A DNA stretch of 58,066 nucleotides from Scopulibacillus darangshiensis (GCF_004341035.1 NZ_SLXK01000027.1:1-58066); one strand, 5' to 3'. Counted from the first letter of the stretch, positions 6,212 through 15,611 are shown. A program made the numbers and translations. Notes: generated by a model from the sequence alone, not told the origin.

Positions 6212-7540
6212 ATGAAAAGAACGATCAGTATCTTCGCTTCACTGTTGTTAGTTGTCGTATTGGGGCTTTCAGGGTGCAGTAATGATCAGCATAGTTCAGG
6301 TAAAGCAAACAGCGGCAAAACAGAAATTGCTTTCTGGCATTCAATTAGTGGTGATAATGGCAAAGCATTGGAAAAAATCGTTGAGGCATTTAATAAACAA
6401 TCTAAAGATGTTCACGTCAAACCAGTTTACCAAGGAAGCTATACCGACCTATTGAACAAGATACAAGCAGCCGGCGGCGGTGGCTCTAATGAAATGCCTG
6501 CTGTCATGAACACCTACGGACCGGCAACGAATTATGTAGCAAACAGTGACTTTATTACGCCGATGTACCAGTTTATCAAAAAGGATAACTTTGATATATC
6601 AAAAATTGTAAAGAATGTATCCGCGCACTATGAGGTGAATGGCAAACTCTATTCCATGCCATTTAGCGCTTCAAATGCGGTGATGTTTTATAATAAAGAC
6701 ATGTTCAAGAAGGCAGGGCTTGACCCAAATGATCCGCCAAACACATATAGTGAAATAAAAAAGGCTGCGGAAAAGCTGACGGTAAAAAAAGACGGCAAAA
6801 CAATGACCTATGGATTTTCAATGGCAACAATCGGATGGTTTTTCGAAGAATTATTAGCCAATCAAAATGCTTTATATGTTAACAATGAAAATGGGCGAAG
6901 CGGTAAGCCAACGAAAGCATTGGTGAACGAAGAGCCTGGCCTTAAGGCATTTAAATGGCTAAACGACATGAATAAGGAAGGTGTTTTTAAAAACTATGGC
7001 CGCAAATACGATGCGCCTAGAGCAGCTTTTTATTCAGGACAATTGGCAATGTTTGTGGACTCTTCTGCTAACACAAGACAGAATATCAAAAACGCCCCGT
7101 TTGAGGTAGGTGCAGCCTATTACCCAGCGGCTGATGATGCCCCTCCCCATGGTTCCACAGTTGGAGGGAACCAAAATTGGATAACCAATAAGGTTTCCAA
7201 AAAGAAACAAGAGGCGGCATGGGAATTTGTAAAGTATCTCGTTAAACCCGAAGTTCAAGCTGAATGGGATGCAGCAACAGGCTATTTCCCGGTAACAACC
7301 GATGCAACTCATGTTGATGAACTGAAGAATGTCTACCAAAAGTATCCGCAAATGAAGGTTGCTGTCGATCAGCTTAATGACACAAAATTAGGGCCGGCCA
7401 CGGAAGGACCGCTAATGGATATTTATGAGGAATCAAGAGGCATTATTGAGGATGCGCTGGAAAAAATGTATCAAGGGACAGCACCGCAAAAAGCGCTCGA
7501 TGATGCAGCCAAACGAATTGATCAAGCGCTAAAAAAATAA
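6212..7540 (+). CDS. ugpB: UgpB-like substrate-binding lipoprotein
   Basis: 442 residues. The signal peptide ends in the lipobox LSGC with Cys22 as the probable lipidated residue, so the protein is tethered outside the membrane and feeds the two permeases. Similarity to E. coli UgpB is visible in IAFWHSISGDNGKALEK, VMFYNKDMFKKAGLDPNDPP and the YGRKYDAPRAAFYSGQ region. UgpB binds glycerol-3-phosphate and glycerophosphocholine; the ligand here is inferred. A GGGGCGGG ribosome binding site precedes ATG. Confidence 0.85.
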   Translation: MKRTISIFASLLLVVVLGLSGCSNDQHSSGKANSGKTEIAFWHSISGDNGKALEKIVEAFNKQSKDVHVKPVYQGSYTDLLNKIQAAGGGGSNEMPAVMNTYGPATNYVANSDFITPMYQFIKKDNFDISKIVKNVSAHYEVNGKLYSMPFSASNAVMFYNKDMFKKAGLDPNDPPNTYSEIKKAAEKLTVKKDGKTMTYGFSMATIGWFFEELLANQNALYVNNENGRSGKPTKALVNEEPGLKAFKWLNDMNKEGVFKNYGRKYDAPRAAFYSGQLAMFVDSSANTRQNIKNAPFEVGAAYYPAADDAPPHGSTVGGNQNWITNKVSKKKQEAAWEFVKYLVKPEVQAEWDAATGYFPVTTDATHVDELKNVYQKYPQMKVAVDQLNDTKLGPATEGPLMDIYEESRGIIEDALEKMYQGTAPQKALDDAAKRIDQALKK

Positions 7541-7581
7541 AAAAGTATTTTTAAAACATTATTAGCAGAGGGAGTTTTATC

Positions 7582-8301
7582 TTGACTATCTATTTTGCCC
7601 ATAGAGGTTCAGTGACTGAAGCACCGGAAAACACGTTATCATCCTTTCAAAAAGCGTTAACGCACGGAGCAAAGTTCTTAGAGCTTGATGTTCAATTAAC
7701 AAAAGATAATGAACTGATTGTGTGCCATGATCAAAGACTAGACCGTGTTGCTAAAAATAAGAAAGGGTTAATTAAAGATTTTACACTGGCTGAAATTAAG
7801 GAGATTGATGTCGGGTCTTCATTTTCAAAGGAATACGAAGGTGAACCCTTAGCGACACTTAGTGAAATTCTAGATATTTGTCCTTCTGAGGTTTTCCTAA
7901 ATATTGAAATTAAAAATATCCCCATCGTTTATGAAGGGATAGAAAAACGGGTTTTAGACTGTGTCGGTCATCACAGGACGACGGACCAATTTATGGTTTC
8001 TTCATTTGATCATTTGGCACTAAAAAGAGTCGAAGTATTGGATCCATCAGTTAAATTGGGATTGTTGTCAATGGACCGATTAATTGAGCCGTGGCATTAT
8101 GCCGAGAACTGTGGGTTGAATATATATAGCCTCCATCCCCGGCATGTTTTTGTTGATAAAGAATATATAAGGGAAAGCCATGCGGCGGGATATAAAGTAT
8201 ATCCTTGGACAGTGGATAAATTCGATGAATTGGATCGTTTATTAAAATTGGATGTGGACGGGGTTATCACTAACAATCCTGAAATGTTTGGGTCTAAATA
8301 A
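7582..8301 (+). CDS. Glycerophosphodiester phosphodiesterase
   Basis: 239 residues from a TTG start 8 nt after GAGGGAG. The enzyme hydrolyses glycerophosphodiesters to glycerol-3-phosphate and an alcohol. Catalytic HR (AHRGS, His7-Arg8), APENT, the metal-binding ELDVQ (Glu34, Asp36) and CHD (His49) are all present, and the C-terminal WTVDKFDELDRLL and VDGVITNNPE match the TIM-barrel fold. No signal peptide, so it works inside the cell on imported diesters, unlike secreted GlpQ. Its product would be the GlpP inducer, closing a positive loop with the operon's own leader. Confidence 0.9.
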   Translation: MTIYFAHRGSVTEAPENTLSSFQKALTHGAKFLELDVQLTKDNELIVCHDQRLDRVAKNKKGLIKDFTLAEIKEIDVGSSFSKEYEGEPLATLSEILDICPSEVFLNIEIKNIPIVYEGIEKRVLDCVGHHRTTDQFMVSSFDHLALKRVEVLDPSVKLGLLSMDRLIEPWHYAENCGLNIYSLHPRHVFVDKEYIRESHAAGYKVYPWTVDKFDELDRLLKLDVDGVITNNPEMFGSK

Positions 8302-8448
8302 GGGAATGCATCAAATGATACCGTATCGGCAATCATTAACAGGTATACTTCGATTAAATTTAATTAGATCATAAAAGCGGGCTTATTGGAAAGGGGAGTG
8401 ATTTGGCAATTATTTAACTTCGGATTAAGCAATACAAAAATTAACCAG

Positions 8449-8477
8449 TTGACAGTCTGTCTGCAATAATTTACAAT
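8449..8477 (+). promoter_or_regulatory. Sigma-A type promoter of hutP
   Basis: TTGACA (8449-8454), 17-nt spacer, TACAAT (8472-8477). A second possible -10 TATAAT is at 8495-8500. Either would start transcription before the NAG arrays and terminator. Between the GDPD stop and here nothing else is seen. Confidence 0.6.
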
Positions 8478-8518
8478 CAATTTAATGTTTTTAGTATAAT
8501 TCAAAAGTATATCGGTAG

Positions 8519-8604
8519 TAGTTATAAGACATTAGTAAATACCAGTTAAACCTATGGTTACTAGGTAATTGAATATCACTTAGCTCAAAGTAGCAAGTTA
8601 ATAG
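8519..8604 (+). promoter_or_regulatory. Candidate HutP-binding sites: two NAG-N4 arrays
   Basis: Array I is UAG(8519)-4-AAG(8526)-4-UAG(8533). Array II is UAG(8581)-4-AAG(8588)-4-AAG(8595)-4-UAG(8602). The spacer is exactly 4 nt in every case. HutP of B. subtilis is known to bind NAG triplets separated by 4 nt at two sites in an RNA with an intervening hairpin; here AACC-TAT-GGTT (about 8549-8559) sits between the arrays. The last UAG touches the terminator's left arm, so bound HutP could block the terminator. Assignment is inferred from spacing and from the adjacent hutP gene. Confidence 0.7.
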
Positions 8605-8648
8605 GGAGCGGTGTAGTGCAGGAAAATGTGCTATATTGCCCCTTTTTT
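8604..8648 (+). terminator. Leader terminator upstream of hutP
   Basis: The arms at 8604-8620 and 8627-8642 pair with several G-U pairs (ending in GGG/CCC), followed by T6 (8643-8648). It lies 130 nt before the hutP start codon, so it attenuates hutP itself. Confidence 0.65.
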
Positions 8649-8777
8649 GCATTTTTTGGGAAGGGTGCACTTCAAAGTGAATGAAATATTGAATCCAGGC
8701 AGTTTGGATGCAATGATGTACATGGTATTATTAGATGATGTCTTATATCTTCTGCTAGAAAAGAGAGTGGTTATATT

Positions 8778-9218
8778 ATGCCATTAGATCGAAATCAATT
8801 AATTGGTAAAGAGGCCATCTTGCTTCTTTTACAGGATAAGGATCAATTACCGGAAAGACTGAGACAACTTAATTGGAAATTCTGCAAGGGAAAAGTCGGA
8901 GCGATGGATGGGAAAAAGGTTGTGGCCGCAGTTGAGACAGCTGCAAAAAATCAAGGTATTGTAAAACCCGATCTTTACCGGGAAACACACGCCTTGTATC
9001 ATGCCATCCTTGAGGCAGTAAGCGGTGTTACACGCGGGAGCAACCAGATTGGCACTTTGCTTCGAACCGTTGGACTGCAATTCGTGATCGTGCGCGGCAA
9101 CCCTTATCAAGATAAGGCAGAGGGTGAATGGCTTGCTGTCGTCCTCTATGGAACCATCGGCGCTCCAGTTAAGGGCTTGGAGCACGAAGCGATCGGACTT
9201 GGAATTAATCACATATAA
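8778..9218 (+). CDS. hutP: HutP, histidine-dependent antiterminator
   Basis: 146 residues, close to the 148 of B. subtilis HutP. HutP is a hexameric RNA-binding protein that, with L-histidine and Mg2+, prevents termination in hut mRNA. The metal-coordinating histidines correspond to His71, His75 (ETHALYHA) and His136 (GLEHE); SGVTRGSNQIGTLLRTVGL and VRGNPY are family hallmarks. No hut catabolic gene follows: a strong terminator comes 50 nt later and then moxR. With its own NAG-array leader it appears to be an orphan, autoregulated copy; other targets must lie outside the window. Confidence 0.93.
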   Translation: MPLDRNQLIGKEAILLLLQDKDQLPERLRQLNWKFCKGKVGAMDGKKVVAAVETAAKNQGIVKPDLYRETHALYHAILEAVSGVTRGSNQIGTLLRTVGLQFVIVRGNPYQDKAEGEWLAVVLYGTIGAPVKGLEHEAIGLGINHI

Positions 9219-9270
9219 TCAGGACGCAAAAATCCCAAGGCGCGCATAAACCATAGGTGCATAAATTAAA

Positions 9271-9304
9271 GTGACTCCATCTTTTATTAGATGGAGTCAC
9301 TTTT
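9271..9304 (+). terminator. Terminator after hutP
   Basis: GTGACTCCATCT (9271-9282) and AGATGGAGTCAC (9289-9300) form a perfect 12-bp stem followed by TTTT. Confidence 0.85.
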
Positions 9305-9416
9305 ACATATTCCCTTCAAATCCCCCCATACTGAAAGCGTTTTATAGTATAATTATAGTTGAAAGAGTATCAGAATTTTCTACCATATAAAGATATGCAT
9401 CTTGGGGGGGAAGCAA

Positions 9417-10385
9417 TTGACCATACAATATGATTCTATGAATCAGGTTATTGACAGGGTAATAGAAAATGTAGAGAAAGTGCTGGTGGGCAAAAGGCAT
9501 ACTGCTGAGCTTGCTATTGTCGCCTTGCTGGCAAATGGGCATGTGTTATTGGAAGATGTGCCGGGGGTTGGGAAAACCATGCTCGTTCGTGCCATTGCGA
9601 AATCGCTTGGAGCTGAGTTCAAAAGAATCCAGTTCACACCTGATTTGTTGCCTTCCGATTTGACAGGTATGTCAATATATAACCAAAAAGAGATGAATTT
9701 CGAATTCCGTCCGGGACCGCTGCTGGCAAACATTGTGCTGGCTGATGAAATAAATCGGACATCCCCCAAAACCCAAGCTGCATTGCTGGAAGGGATGGAA
9801 GAAGGCAGTGTGACGGTTGACGGCGAGACCCGCGTTCTGCCGAGACCTTTCTTTGTCATGGCAACCCAGAACCCAATTGAATATGAGGGGACATTTCCAC
9901 TTCCGGAGGCCCAGCTTGACCGATTCATTATGAAGATTTCAATGGGCTACCCGACAAGGAGTGAAGAAGTGGAAGTGTTAAACAGGATGATTACAAGCCA
10001 GCCTATCGAGGACATTAAACCGGTTATTACCATCGAGGAAGTCCTTCAGTTACAAGAAAAAACAAAAGAGGTTCATGTTGAAGATAGCATTAAGGAGTAT
10101 ATTGTAGAAATCATTACAAGAACGAGGCATCATCATGATATCTACCTTGGTGTCAGCCCGCGGGGGTCTTTAGCTCTTTTAAAAGCGTGCCAAGCCTATG
10201 CCTTGATTAATGAAAGAGATTACGTCATTCCGGATGATGTCAAGCATCTGGCGCCGTATGTCCTTGGCCATCGGCTGATTCTAAAGCCGGAAGCCAAATT
10301 TACAAATGTTGAGGTCGGAGAAGTTATCGCTGATGTCATCAAGCGGGTGAAAGTGCCGATCTTCAAAAGGGGCGGGACCGCATGA
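9417..10385 (+). CDS. MoxR-family AAA+ ATPase (YeaC-like)
   Basis: 322 residues from TTG at 9417, chosen because a G7 ribosome binding site (9404-9410) lies 6 nt upstream; the longer frame from 9402 would start inside it. Walker A is PGVGKT, Walker B LADEINRT, sensor ATQNPIEYEGT, with the MoxR lid domain C-terminal. MoxR proteins are chaperone-like ATPases for assembly or maturation of partner proteins. It overlaps the DUF58 gene by 4 bp (ATGA) and a transglutaminase-like gene follows: the conserved MoxR-DUF58-TGase set found before guaA in B. subtilis. Confidence 0.9.
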   Translation: MTIQYDSMNQVIDRVIENVEKVLVGKRHTAELAIVALLANGHVLLEDVPGVGKTMLVRAIAKSLGAEFKRIQFTPDLLPSDLTGMSIYNQKEMNFEFRPGPLLANIVLADEINRTSPKTQAALLEGMEEGSVTVDGETRVLPRPFFVMATQNPIEYEGTFPLPEAQLDRFIMKISMGYPTRSEEVEVLNRMITSQPIEDIKPVITIEEVLQLQEKTKEVHVEDSIKEYIVEIITRTRHHHDIYLGVSPRGSLALLKACQAYALINERDYVIPDDVKHLAPYVLGHRLILKPEAKFTNVEVGEVIADVIKRVKVPIFKRGGTA

Positions 10386-11617
10386 AAAGACTGCTAAAAG
10401 GAAGAACGGTAATAGGAGTCATTTGGACTTTGGTTCTTTTTATCATTGCTTTTATGTATGCGATGTTCCAAGGAGGCTTTGTCAGCTGGTTTGTTTTTTA
10501 CAGCTTCTTGCCAATCCTCTTTTACGCTCTTATTATAAACTTCTATTCTTTAAAAGACTTTAAGGCCGAAAGAGAAATTGTCAATCAATCCCTTCAGGCT
10601 GAAGATACGCTTCAGGTTAAAATCACTTTGACAAGAAAATGGCGGGTGCCGCTTTTTTACCTTATTGTTGAAGACCATTTACCCGACAAGCTGCTCAAAA
10701 ATCAAAGTGGAAAAACAAAGGGATTATTCTCTGTTAACTTTCGCAAAAAGATCGTTTTAACTTATGACATTACATCATTGCCCCGAGGGGAATATCGGTT
10801 GAATGAGATTGTTTTAAAGTCGGGGGATATTTTTGGCTTTATTCAAAAGAAAATATCTTTGGAGCTTGAAGATACCATTATTGTCTATCCTAGAATCCGC
10901 CCTTTGCCTCATTGGTTTCCGGCCGATCACTCAGCAGGCGGCCATCATCGCTCAAAAAAGCAATTTGAGCATGATTTAACCGCCATTTCAAGTGTACGGG
11001 ACTATAAGCCTGGAGATCGCTTAAGCTGGTTGGATTGGAAAACGACAGCAAGGACAAACAAACTGGTAACGAAGCAATTTGAATTTCCACTGAACCGTGA
11101 TGTGATGGTTGTGCTGGACCGGACCCGGCGGAGCCCTTCTGTGTCTGAACAATGTTTTGAACGATCTGTTTCTTTAGCCGCATCATTTATCCAACGATCC
11201 CTGCATGTCGGTTCAGCGGCGGGACTGATCTCGGTCGGCGAAAGGCACACCTTTTTTCCATTAGAGGAAAGTGACCAGCGGCCTTGGCAAATTCAGCGGC
11301 ATCTAGCCCGAACCAATATGGAAGGACATTTACACCCCGCCCCAACTATACAAGCTTATTTAAAAAGAATCCCCTACCAGACCACCCTTTTATTTGTCAG
11401 TCAGACCATTGATGATCAGCTTGTTGCCTTATTTTCAGAATGTGCTTATCGGGGGATAACTGTCCGGCATTATCTTGTTGGCAATCATGAAAGACTCTCT
11501 AACGAACAGCAATGGCTGCTGCAATCTCTTCCAGGTATGGGTATCGGTTCGTATCTGATAGATAGCGGTCATTTTGATGAATTATTGAGGGCAGGTGGAC
11601 GCCGTGCGACAAGTTAA
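10382..11617 (+). CDS. DUF58 domain protein (YeaD-like)
   Basis: 411 residues. Two N-terminal hydrophobic segments (about residues 8-55) anchor the protein; the DUF58 signature VRDYKPGDRLSWLDWKTTA follows near residue 215, and the C-terminal half resembles a von Willebrand A-like fold (MVVLDRTRRS). DUF58 proteins always travel with MoxR and are probably its substrate or partner. Start overlaps moxR in ATGA. The biochemical role is not established. Confidence 0.88.
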   Translation: MKRLLKGRTVIGVIWTLVLFIIAFMYAMFQGGFVSWFVFYSFLPILFYALIINFYSLKDFKAEREIVNQSLQAEDTLQVKITLTRKWRVPLFYLIVEDHLPDKLLKNQSGKTKGLFSVNFRKKIVLTYDITSLPRGEYRLNEIVLKSGDIFGFIQKKISLELEDTIIVYPRIRPLPHWFPADHSAGGHHRSKKQFEHDLTAISSVRDYKPGDRLSWLDWKTTARTNKLVTKQFEFPLNRDVMVVLDRTRRSPSVSEQCFERSVSLAASFIQRSLHVGSAAGLISVGERHTFFPLEESDQRPWQIQRHLARTNMEGHLHPAPTIQAYLKRIPYQTTLLFVSQTIDDQLVALFSECAYRGITVRHYLVGNHERLSNEQQWLLQSLPGMGIGSYLIDSGHFDELLRAGGRRATS

Positions 11618-13808
11618 ATCCAAATATTATTCGCTGCTTCTGTACCTGCTCGGGTTCATGCTGTTTTGGGAATGGCTCCGGCCTATATCAGAAATAGCCC
11701 ATGTTAATGACACGTATCTGTTTCTTTTTTTCACGGCCTTTTGTTTTATCTTATCTTATATGAGATGGCCTTTATGGCTGACTTTCCCTATGAAGTTTGT
11801 TGCAATGCTGTTTTGTCTTCATACGTTATTTTTTATTAACAGCTCTATTATAAATGTCGAGTGGCTCATTTATGTGGTTGAAGACACTATTAAGAACATC
11901 TCCTTTATGTTTTACGGTAATTGGGAAGGACTCAGCGATCTTTTCAGGACGTTTCTCTTCTTCGTCCTGCTATGGCTTGTAAGCTTTCTCATGCATCATT
12001 GGCTAATCCAAACCCGAAGATTGTTCCTATTCTTCTTTATCACCGTTTTCTACTTGGCGGTAATTGATACCTTCACACTTTATCACGCTGATCAGGCCAT
12101 CGTCCGGACGATTGTCATTGGGCTCGTGCTTCTCGGTTTGCTGCGGATCGCCAGCATCCAGGAGAGGGAAAATGTAACGTTCGAAAGAGGCAGGCTGCCT
12201 ATTTCGTTATTTGTCACTTTGGCGGTCACAATCCTTTTGGCATCCGTCGTCGGCTATGCGGCTCCCAAGACTGGACCGCAATGGCCTGACCCAGTTCCTT
12301 TTATCAAAAAAGCTGCAAATGGCTATGGAGACAAAGAAGAAGGGGGCGGCCAAGGCGTACAAACGATCGGTTATGATGAGGACGATACCCATCTTGGAGG
12401 ACCCTTTCAGATGGATGATACGCCGATTTTCGATACGATAACGAAGGAATCAACATACTGGCGGGTTGAATCGAAGAGCGTCTATACGGGAAAAGGGTGG
12501 GAGTCTGCGGAAGACGACAAAATTAATATGGACAAAACACCATATAACCGTATGTATGCTGCTTTGGATTTATACGGAAAAGGCGTAAAGACAAAGGATG
12601 TTAAAGCCGATATTTCATTTAAAGGAGAAAGTTTTCCGCAGCTGCTCTATGACGGTGAATTAGAAAAGGTGACAGGAATCGGCGGGAAGCTAATATTGAA
12701 TCAAATAACAGGGAAAATAGAACCGATGAAGGTCAGCCGCCATATCACACCAAAAAATTATACACTCACTTATCAATATCCAACCTTTTCTGTCGGAAAG
12801 TTAAAGAGCATCACTGATGACAGCCATGATCCTGATTCTGTAAAAGAGCGGTATCTTCAGCTGCCGAAGTCGTTGCCGGAGAGGGTCAACAGGCTGGCAT
12901 TAGACATCACAAAGGGAGAGACAAACCGTTATGCTAAGGCTAATAGCATTGCTGACTATTTCGCCACTGGGGATTATGAATATAATACTAAAGATGTGGC
13001 TGTTCCAAAAGGCGGGCAAGATTATGTTGACCAATTCTTGTTTGAATCAAAGCGGGGATACTGCGACAACTTTTCATCTTCAATGGTCGTCATGCTAAGG
13101 ACGCTCGGCATTCCGGCAAGGTGGGTTAAGGGTTTTACACAAGGTGAATATAAGGATGCCACCGAGGACGGCCGTTTCAAGTTTGAAATCAAAAATTCTG
13201 ATGCACACTCCTGGGTTGAAGCCTATTTTCCTGGAAGCGGCTGGGTGCCTTTTGAACCGACGAAAGGATTTAATAACATTTATTCCTTCGATCACAATTC
13301 AGACACAGACGCCTCCAAAGCATCGGCTGCTGTGAAAGGAGAGCCGAAGTCAAAGCCTGAGCCAAAGAAGGAACAACCGGTGAATAAGGAAACGGATCAT
13401 AACAGCAGCACGTTGTCACTAAAGGATCAGTCGCTTAAAGCGATTGTTTTAGCCTGTATTGCTTTTACTGCAGCTATCCTTATAATTGCGGCGGTTTTTT
13501 ACAAAACACGGAAAAAGTGGCTGCCGAAAGTTATTTTACGGCGGTATCGTTATAGGAAAGACAAAGACGCTTTTGAAAAGGCCTATGTGAGTTTGATGAA
13601 GCTGCTTAATATCTATGGCATCAAGAAAGAAGATAATCAGACACTTAGAGAATACGCTTATGTTGTGGATCGGAAACTAGATACAAGAAATATGCGTGAC
13701 CTTACACTAGATTTTGAAAGGCAGCTATATGGCAATCAACAGACAAAAGGGCAATGGCTGCAATCGAAAGAATTATGGGAAAATATAATTAAAAAATTAC
13801 AAGCTTGA
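11604..13808 (+). CDS. Membrane transglutaminase-like protein (YebA-like)
   Basis: 734 residues from GTG at 11604, which has AGGTGG 5 nt upstream; the alternative GTG at 11595 has no well-placed site. About six N-terminal membrane segments are followed by an extracytoplasmic region with the transglutaminase core: Cys in KRGYCDNFSSSM, His in SDAHSWVEAY, acidic residue in VPFEPT. A further membrane segment (AIVLACIAFTAAILI) precedes a cytoplasmic C-terminal DUF4129-like tail. It overlaps the DUF58 gene by 14 bp. Most likely a peptidase or protein-crosslinking enzyme working with MoxR/DUF58; activity unproven. Confidence 0.88.
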   Translation: MRQVKSKYYSLLLYLLGFMLFWEWLRPISEIAHVNDTYLFLFFTAFCFILSYMRWPLWLTFPMKFVAMLFCLHTLFFINSSIINVEWLIYVVEDTIKNISFMFYGNWEGLSDLFRTFLFFVLLWLVSFLMHHWLIQTRRLFLFFFITVFYLAVIDTFTLYHADQAIVRTIVIGLVLLGLLRIASIQERENVTFERGRLPISLFVTLAVTILLASVVGYAAPKTGPQWPDPVPFIKKAANGYGDKEEGGGQGVQTIGYDEDDTHLGGPFQMDDTPIFDTITKESTYWRVESKSVYTGKGWESAEDDKINMDKTPYNRMYAALDLYGKGVKTKDVKADISFKGESFPQLLYDGELEKVTGIGGKLILNQITGKIEPMKVSRHITPKNYTLTYQYPTFSVGKLKSITDDSHDPDSVKERYLQLPKSLPERVNRLALDITKGETNRYAKANSIADYFATGDYEYNTKDVAVPKGGQDYVDQFLFESKRGYCDNFSSSMVVMLRTLGIPARWVKGFTQGEYKDATEDGRFKFEIKNSDAHSWVEAYFPGSGWVPFEPTKGFNNIYSFDHNSDTDASKASAAVKGEPKSKPEPKKEQPVNKETDHNSSTLSLKDQSLKAIVLACIAFTAAILIIAAVFYKTRKKWLPKVILRRYRYRKDKDAFEKAYVSLMKLLNIYGIKKEDNQTLREYAYVVDRKLDTRNMRDLTLDFERQLYGNQQTKGQWLQSKELWENIIKKLQA

Positions 13809-13833
13809 AGAACGCTTCCGACATTGGTAGAAT
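13805..13833 (+). promoter_or_regulatory. Sigma-A type promoter of guaA
   Basis: TTGAAG (13805-13810), 17-nt spacer, TAGAAT (13828-13833). It overlaps the stop codon of the preceding gene. A TATAAT at 13851-13856 would start inside the riboswitch and is less likely. Confidence 0.5.
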
Positions 13834-13857
13834 GGTTCCATGCAAAAAAGTATAATT

Positions 13858-13928
13858 CCTTCATATATGCTTAAGAATAAGGCTTAGGCGTTTCTACAAG
13901 GGCACCGTAAATGCCCCCGCTATGAAGG
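13858..13928 (+). promoter_or_regulatory. Guanine riboswitch (purine aptamer) before guaA
   Basis: P1 is CCTTCATA (13858-13865) with TATGAAGG (13921-13928). The conserved core TTTCTAC..GGCACCGTAAATGCC is intact. The base pairing with the ligand (position 74 in xpt numbering) is C in CCGCTATG, so it senses guanine/hypoxanthine rather than adenine. Confidence 0.93.
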
Positions 13929-13960
13929 TAGCGATCTTCTTCTTATGTTGTTCAAACAAG

Positions 13961-13999
13961 AACTAGATTTCTGCCTTCATTGCAGAGTCTAGTTTTTTT
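13961..13999 (+). terminator. Riboswitch-controlled terminator before guaA
   Basis: AACTAGA..CTGC and GCAG..TCTAGTT form the stem, followed by T7. The loop sequence CCTTCAT (13974-13980) is complementary to ATGAAGG, the 3' strand of aptamer P1, giving the antiterminator when guanine is absent. Confidence 0.85.
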
Positions 14000-14030
14000 A
14001 CGATAAATATTTAATATTCGGGGTGACGTT

Positions 14031-15566
14031 ATGGAGCAGCAAGATATGATTATCGTTATTGACTTTGGCGGTCAATATAACCAGCTTATTGCACGAAGAA
14101 TCCGTGATTTTGGCGTTTACAGTGAATTATTGCCGAACACGATGACAGCTAAAGAAATTGCGGAGAAAAAACCAAAGGGTATTATTTTTTCTGGCGGACC
14201 AAACAGCGTTTATGGCGAAAATGCCCCTACGTGCGATCCCGCCCTTTTTGACTTGAACGTCCCAATTCTAGGGATTTGCTATGGCATGCAGCTTATGAGC
14301 GCACATTTTGGCGCTAAGGTCTCACGGGCTAATCATCGTGAATATGGCAAGGCTATGATCGACGTTGATCCGAACAGTGTATTCTATAAGGACCAGCCCG
14401 AGAAGCAGTCTGTATGGATGAGTCACGGTGATTTAGTTGAAGCTCCCCCTGAAGGCTTCGAGGTCGATGCTAAGAGCATATCTTGCCCAGTGGCAGCTAT
14501 GAGTGATGCGTCCCGAGGGCTATACGGTGTTCAATACCATCCAGAGGTCCGTCATAGTGAATACGGGAATGACTTCTTGAAAAACTTTGTTTTTAATGTA
14601 TGCCATGCAGATGCGACATGGACGATGGAACACTTTATCGATGAAAAGGTTGAAGAGATTCGGCAAATTGTCGGAGACCGCAAAGTATTGTGCGCACTCA
14701 GCGGCGGTGTGGATTCTTCCGTTGCAGCGGCATTGGTGCATAAGGCGATTGGCGATCAATTGTATTGTGTATTTGTTGACCATGGCCTCTTGCGAAAAGG
14801 AGAAGCTGATGGGGTTACGGAGACATTTAGTAAAGATTTCCACATGAACTTTATAAAAGTTGATGCGAAGGACCGTTTCCTCACCAAGCTGGAAGGTGTC
14901 AGCGATCCAGAAAAGAAACGAAAAATCATCGGTAATGAATTTATTTATGTATTCGAGGAAGAAGCAGGCAAGCTAAAAGATATCTCATATCTTGTTCAAG
15001 GCACGTTATATACGGATATTGTGGAAAGCGGCACACACTCAGCTCAAACAATCAAGTCACACCACAATGTGGGCGGGCTGCCTGAACGAATGATGTTTGA
15101 TTTGATTGAGCCGTTAAATACATTGTTCAAAGATGAAGTACGCCTATTAGGTTCCGAACTTGGTCTTCCAGATGACATTGTTTGGCGTCAGCCGTTCCCA
15201 GGTCCTGGGCTTGGGATTAGGGTTTTGGGCAGCATTACAGAAGAAAAGCTGAAGATTGTTCGTGAATCAGATGCGATTCTCCGCGAAGAAATTGCTGAAG
15301 CTGGTCTTGATCGAGACATTTGGCAATATTTCACCGTTCTTCCGGATATCCGAAGCGTTGGTGTTATGGGTGATGCAAGGACTTACGATTACTGTATCGC
15401 CATTCGTGCGGTGACATCCATCGATGGCATGACATCAGACTGGGCCCGGATACCATGGGATGTATTGGAGAAAATTTCGACGAGAATTGTAAACCAAGTG
15501 GATCACATCAATCGTGTCGTTTATGACGTAACATCTAAGCCGCCGTCAACAATCGAATGGGAATAA
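14031..15566 (+). CDS. guaA: GMP synthase (glutamine-hydrolysing)
   Basis: 511 residues, normal length. Converts XMP, glutamine and ATP to GMP. N-terminal class I amidotransferase with Cys83 (GICYGMQ), His170 and Glu172 (QYHPE); ATP pyrophosphatase PP-loop SGGVDSS (224-230); C-terminal dimerisation domain ending [11 protein letters not shown] follows GGGGTGAC. Monocistronic behind a guanine riboswitch. Confidence 0.98.
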   Translation: MEQQDMIIVIDFGGQYNQLIARRIRDFGVYSELLPNTMTAKEIAEKKPKGIIFSGGPNSVYGENAPTCDPALFDLNVPILGICYGMQLMSAHFGAKVSRANHREYGKAMIDVDPNSVFYKDQPEKQSVWMSHGDLVEAPPEGFEVDAKSISCPVAAMSDASRGLYGVQYHPEVRHSEYGNDFLKNFVFNVCHADATWTMEHFIDEKVEEIRQIVGDRKVLCALSGGVDSSVAAALVHKAIGDQLYCVFVDHGLLRKGEADGVTETFSKDFHMNFIKVDAKDRFLTKLEGVSDPEKKRKIIGNEFIYVFEEEAGKLKDISYLVQGTLYTDIVESGTHSAQTIKSHHNVGGLPERMMFDLIEPLNTLFKDEVRLLGSELGLPDDIVWRQPFPGPGLGIRVLGSITEEKLKIVRESDAILREEIAEAGLDRDIWQYFTVLPDIRSVGVMGDARTYDYCIAIRAVTSIDGMTSDWARIPWDVLEKISTRIVNQVDHINRVVYDVTSKPPSTIEWE

Positions 15567-15569
15567 TCT

Positions 15570-15604
15570 CGAACGATTTACTCTAAATTCACCTTATTGT
15601 TCGG
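15570..15604 (+). promoter_or_regulatory. Paired PurR boxes before pbuG
   Basis: CGAACGAT (15570-15577) and the inverted ATTGTTCGG (15596-15604; reverse complement CCGAACAAT) match the PurR box core CCGAACWWT in opposite orientation with about 18 nt between them, as in B. subtilis pur promoters. The first box begins right at the guaA stop codon. Confidence 0.7.
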
Positions 15605-15611
15605 TTTCTCG

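Noticed and set aside
8500-8650. T-box or independent small RNA upstream of hutP
   Set aside because: No T-box core sequence (AGGGTGGNACCGCG) is present; the regular NAG-N4 arrays next to hutP explain the region better as a HutP leader.
9443-9928. 161-codon minus-strand open frame
   Set aside because: Shadow of moxR in another frame, Ser-rich, no start signal.
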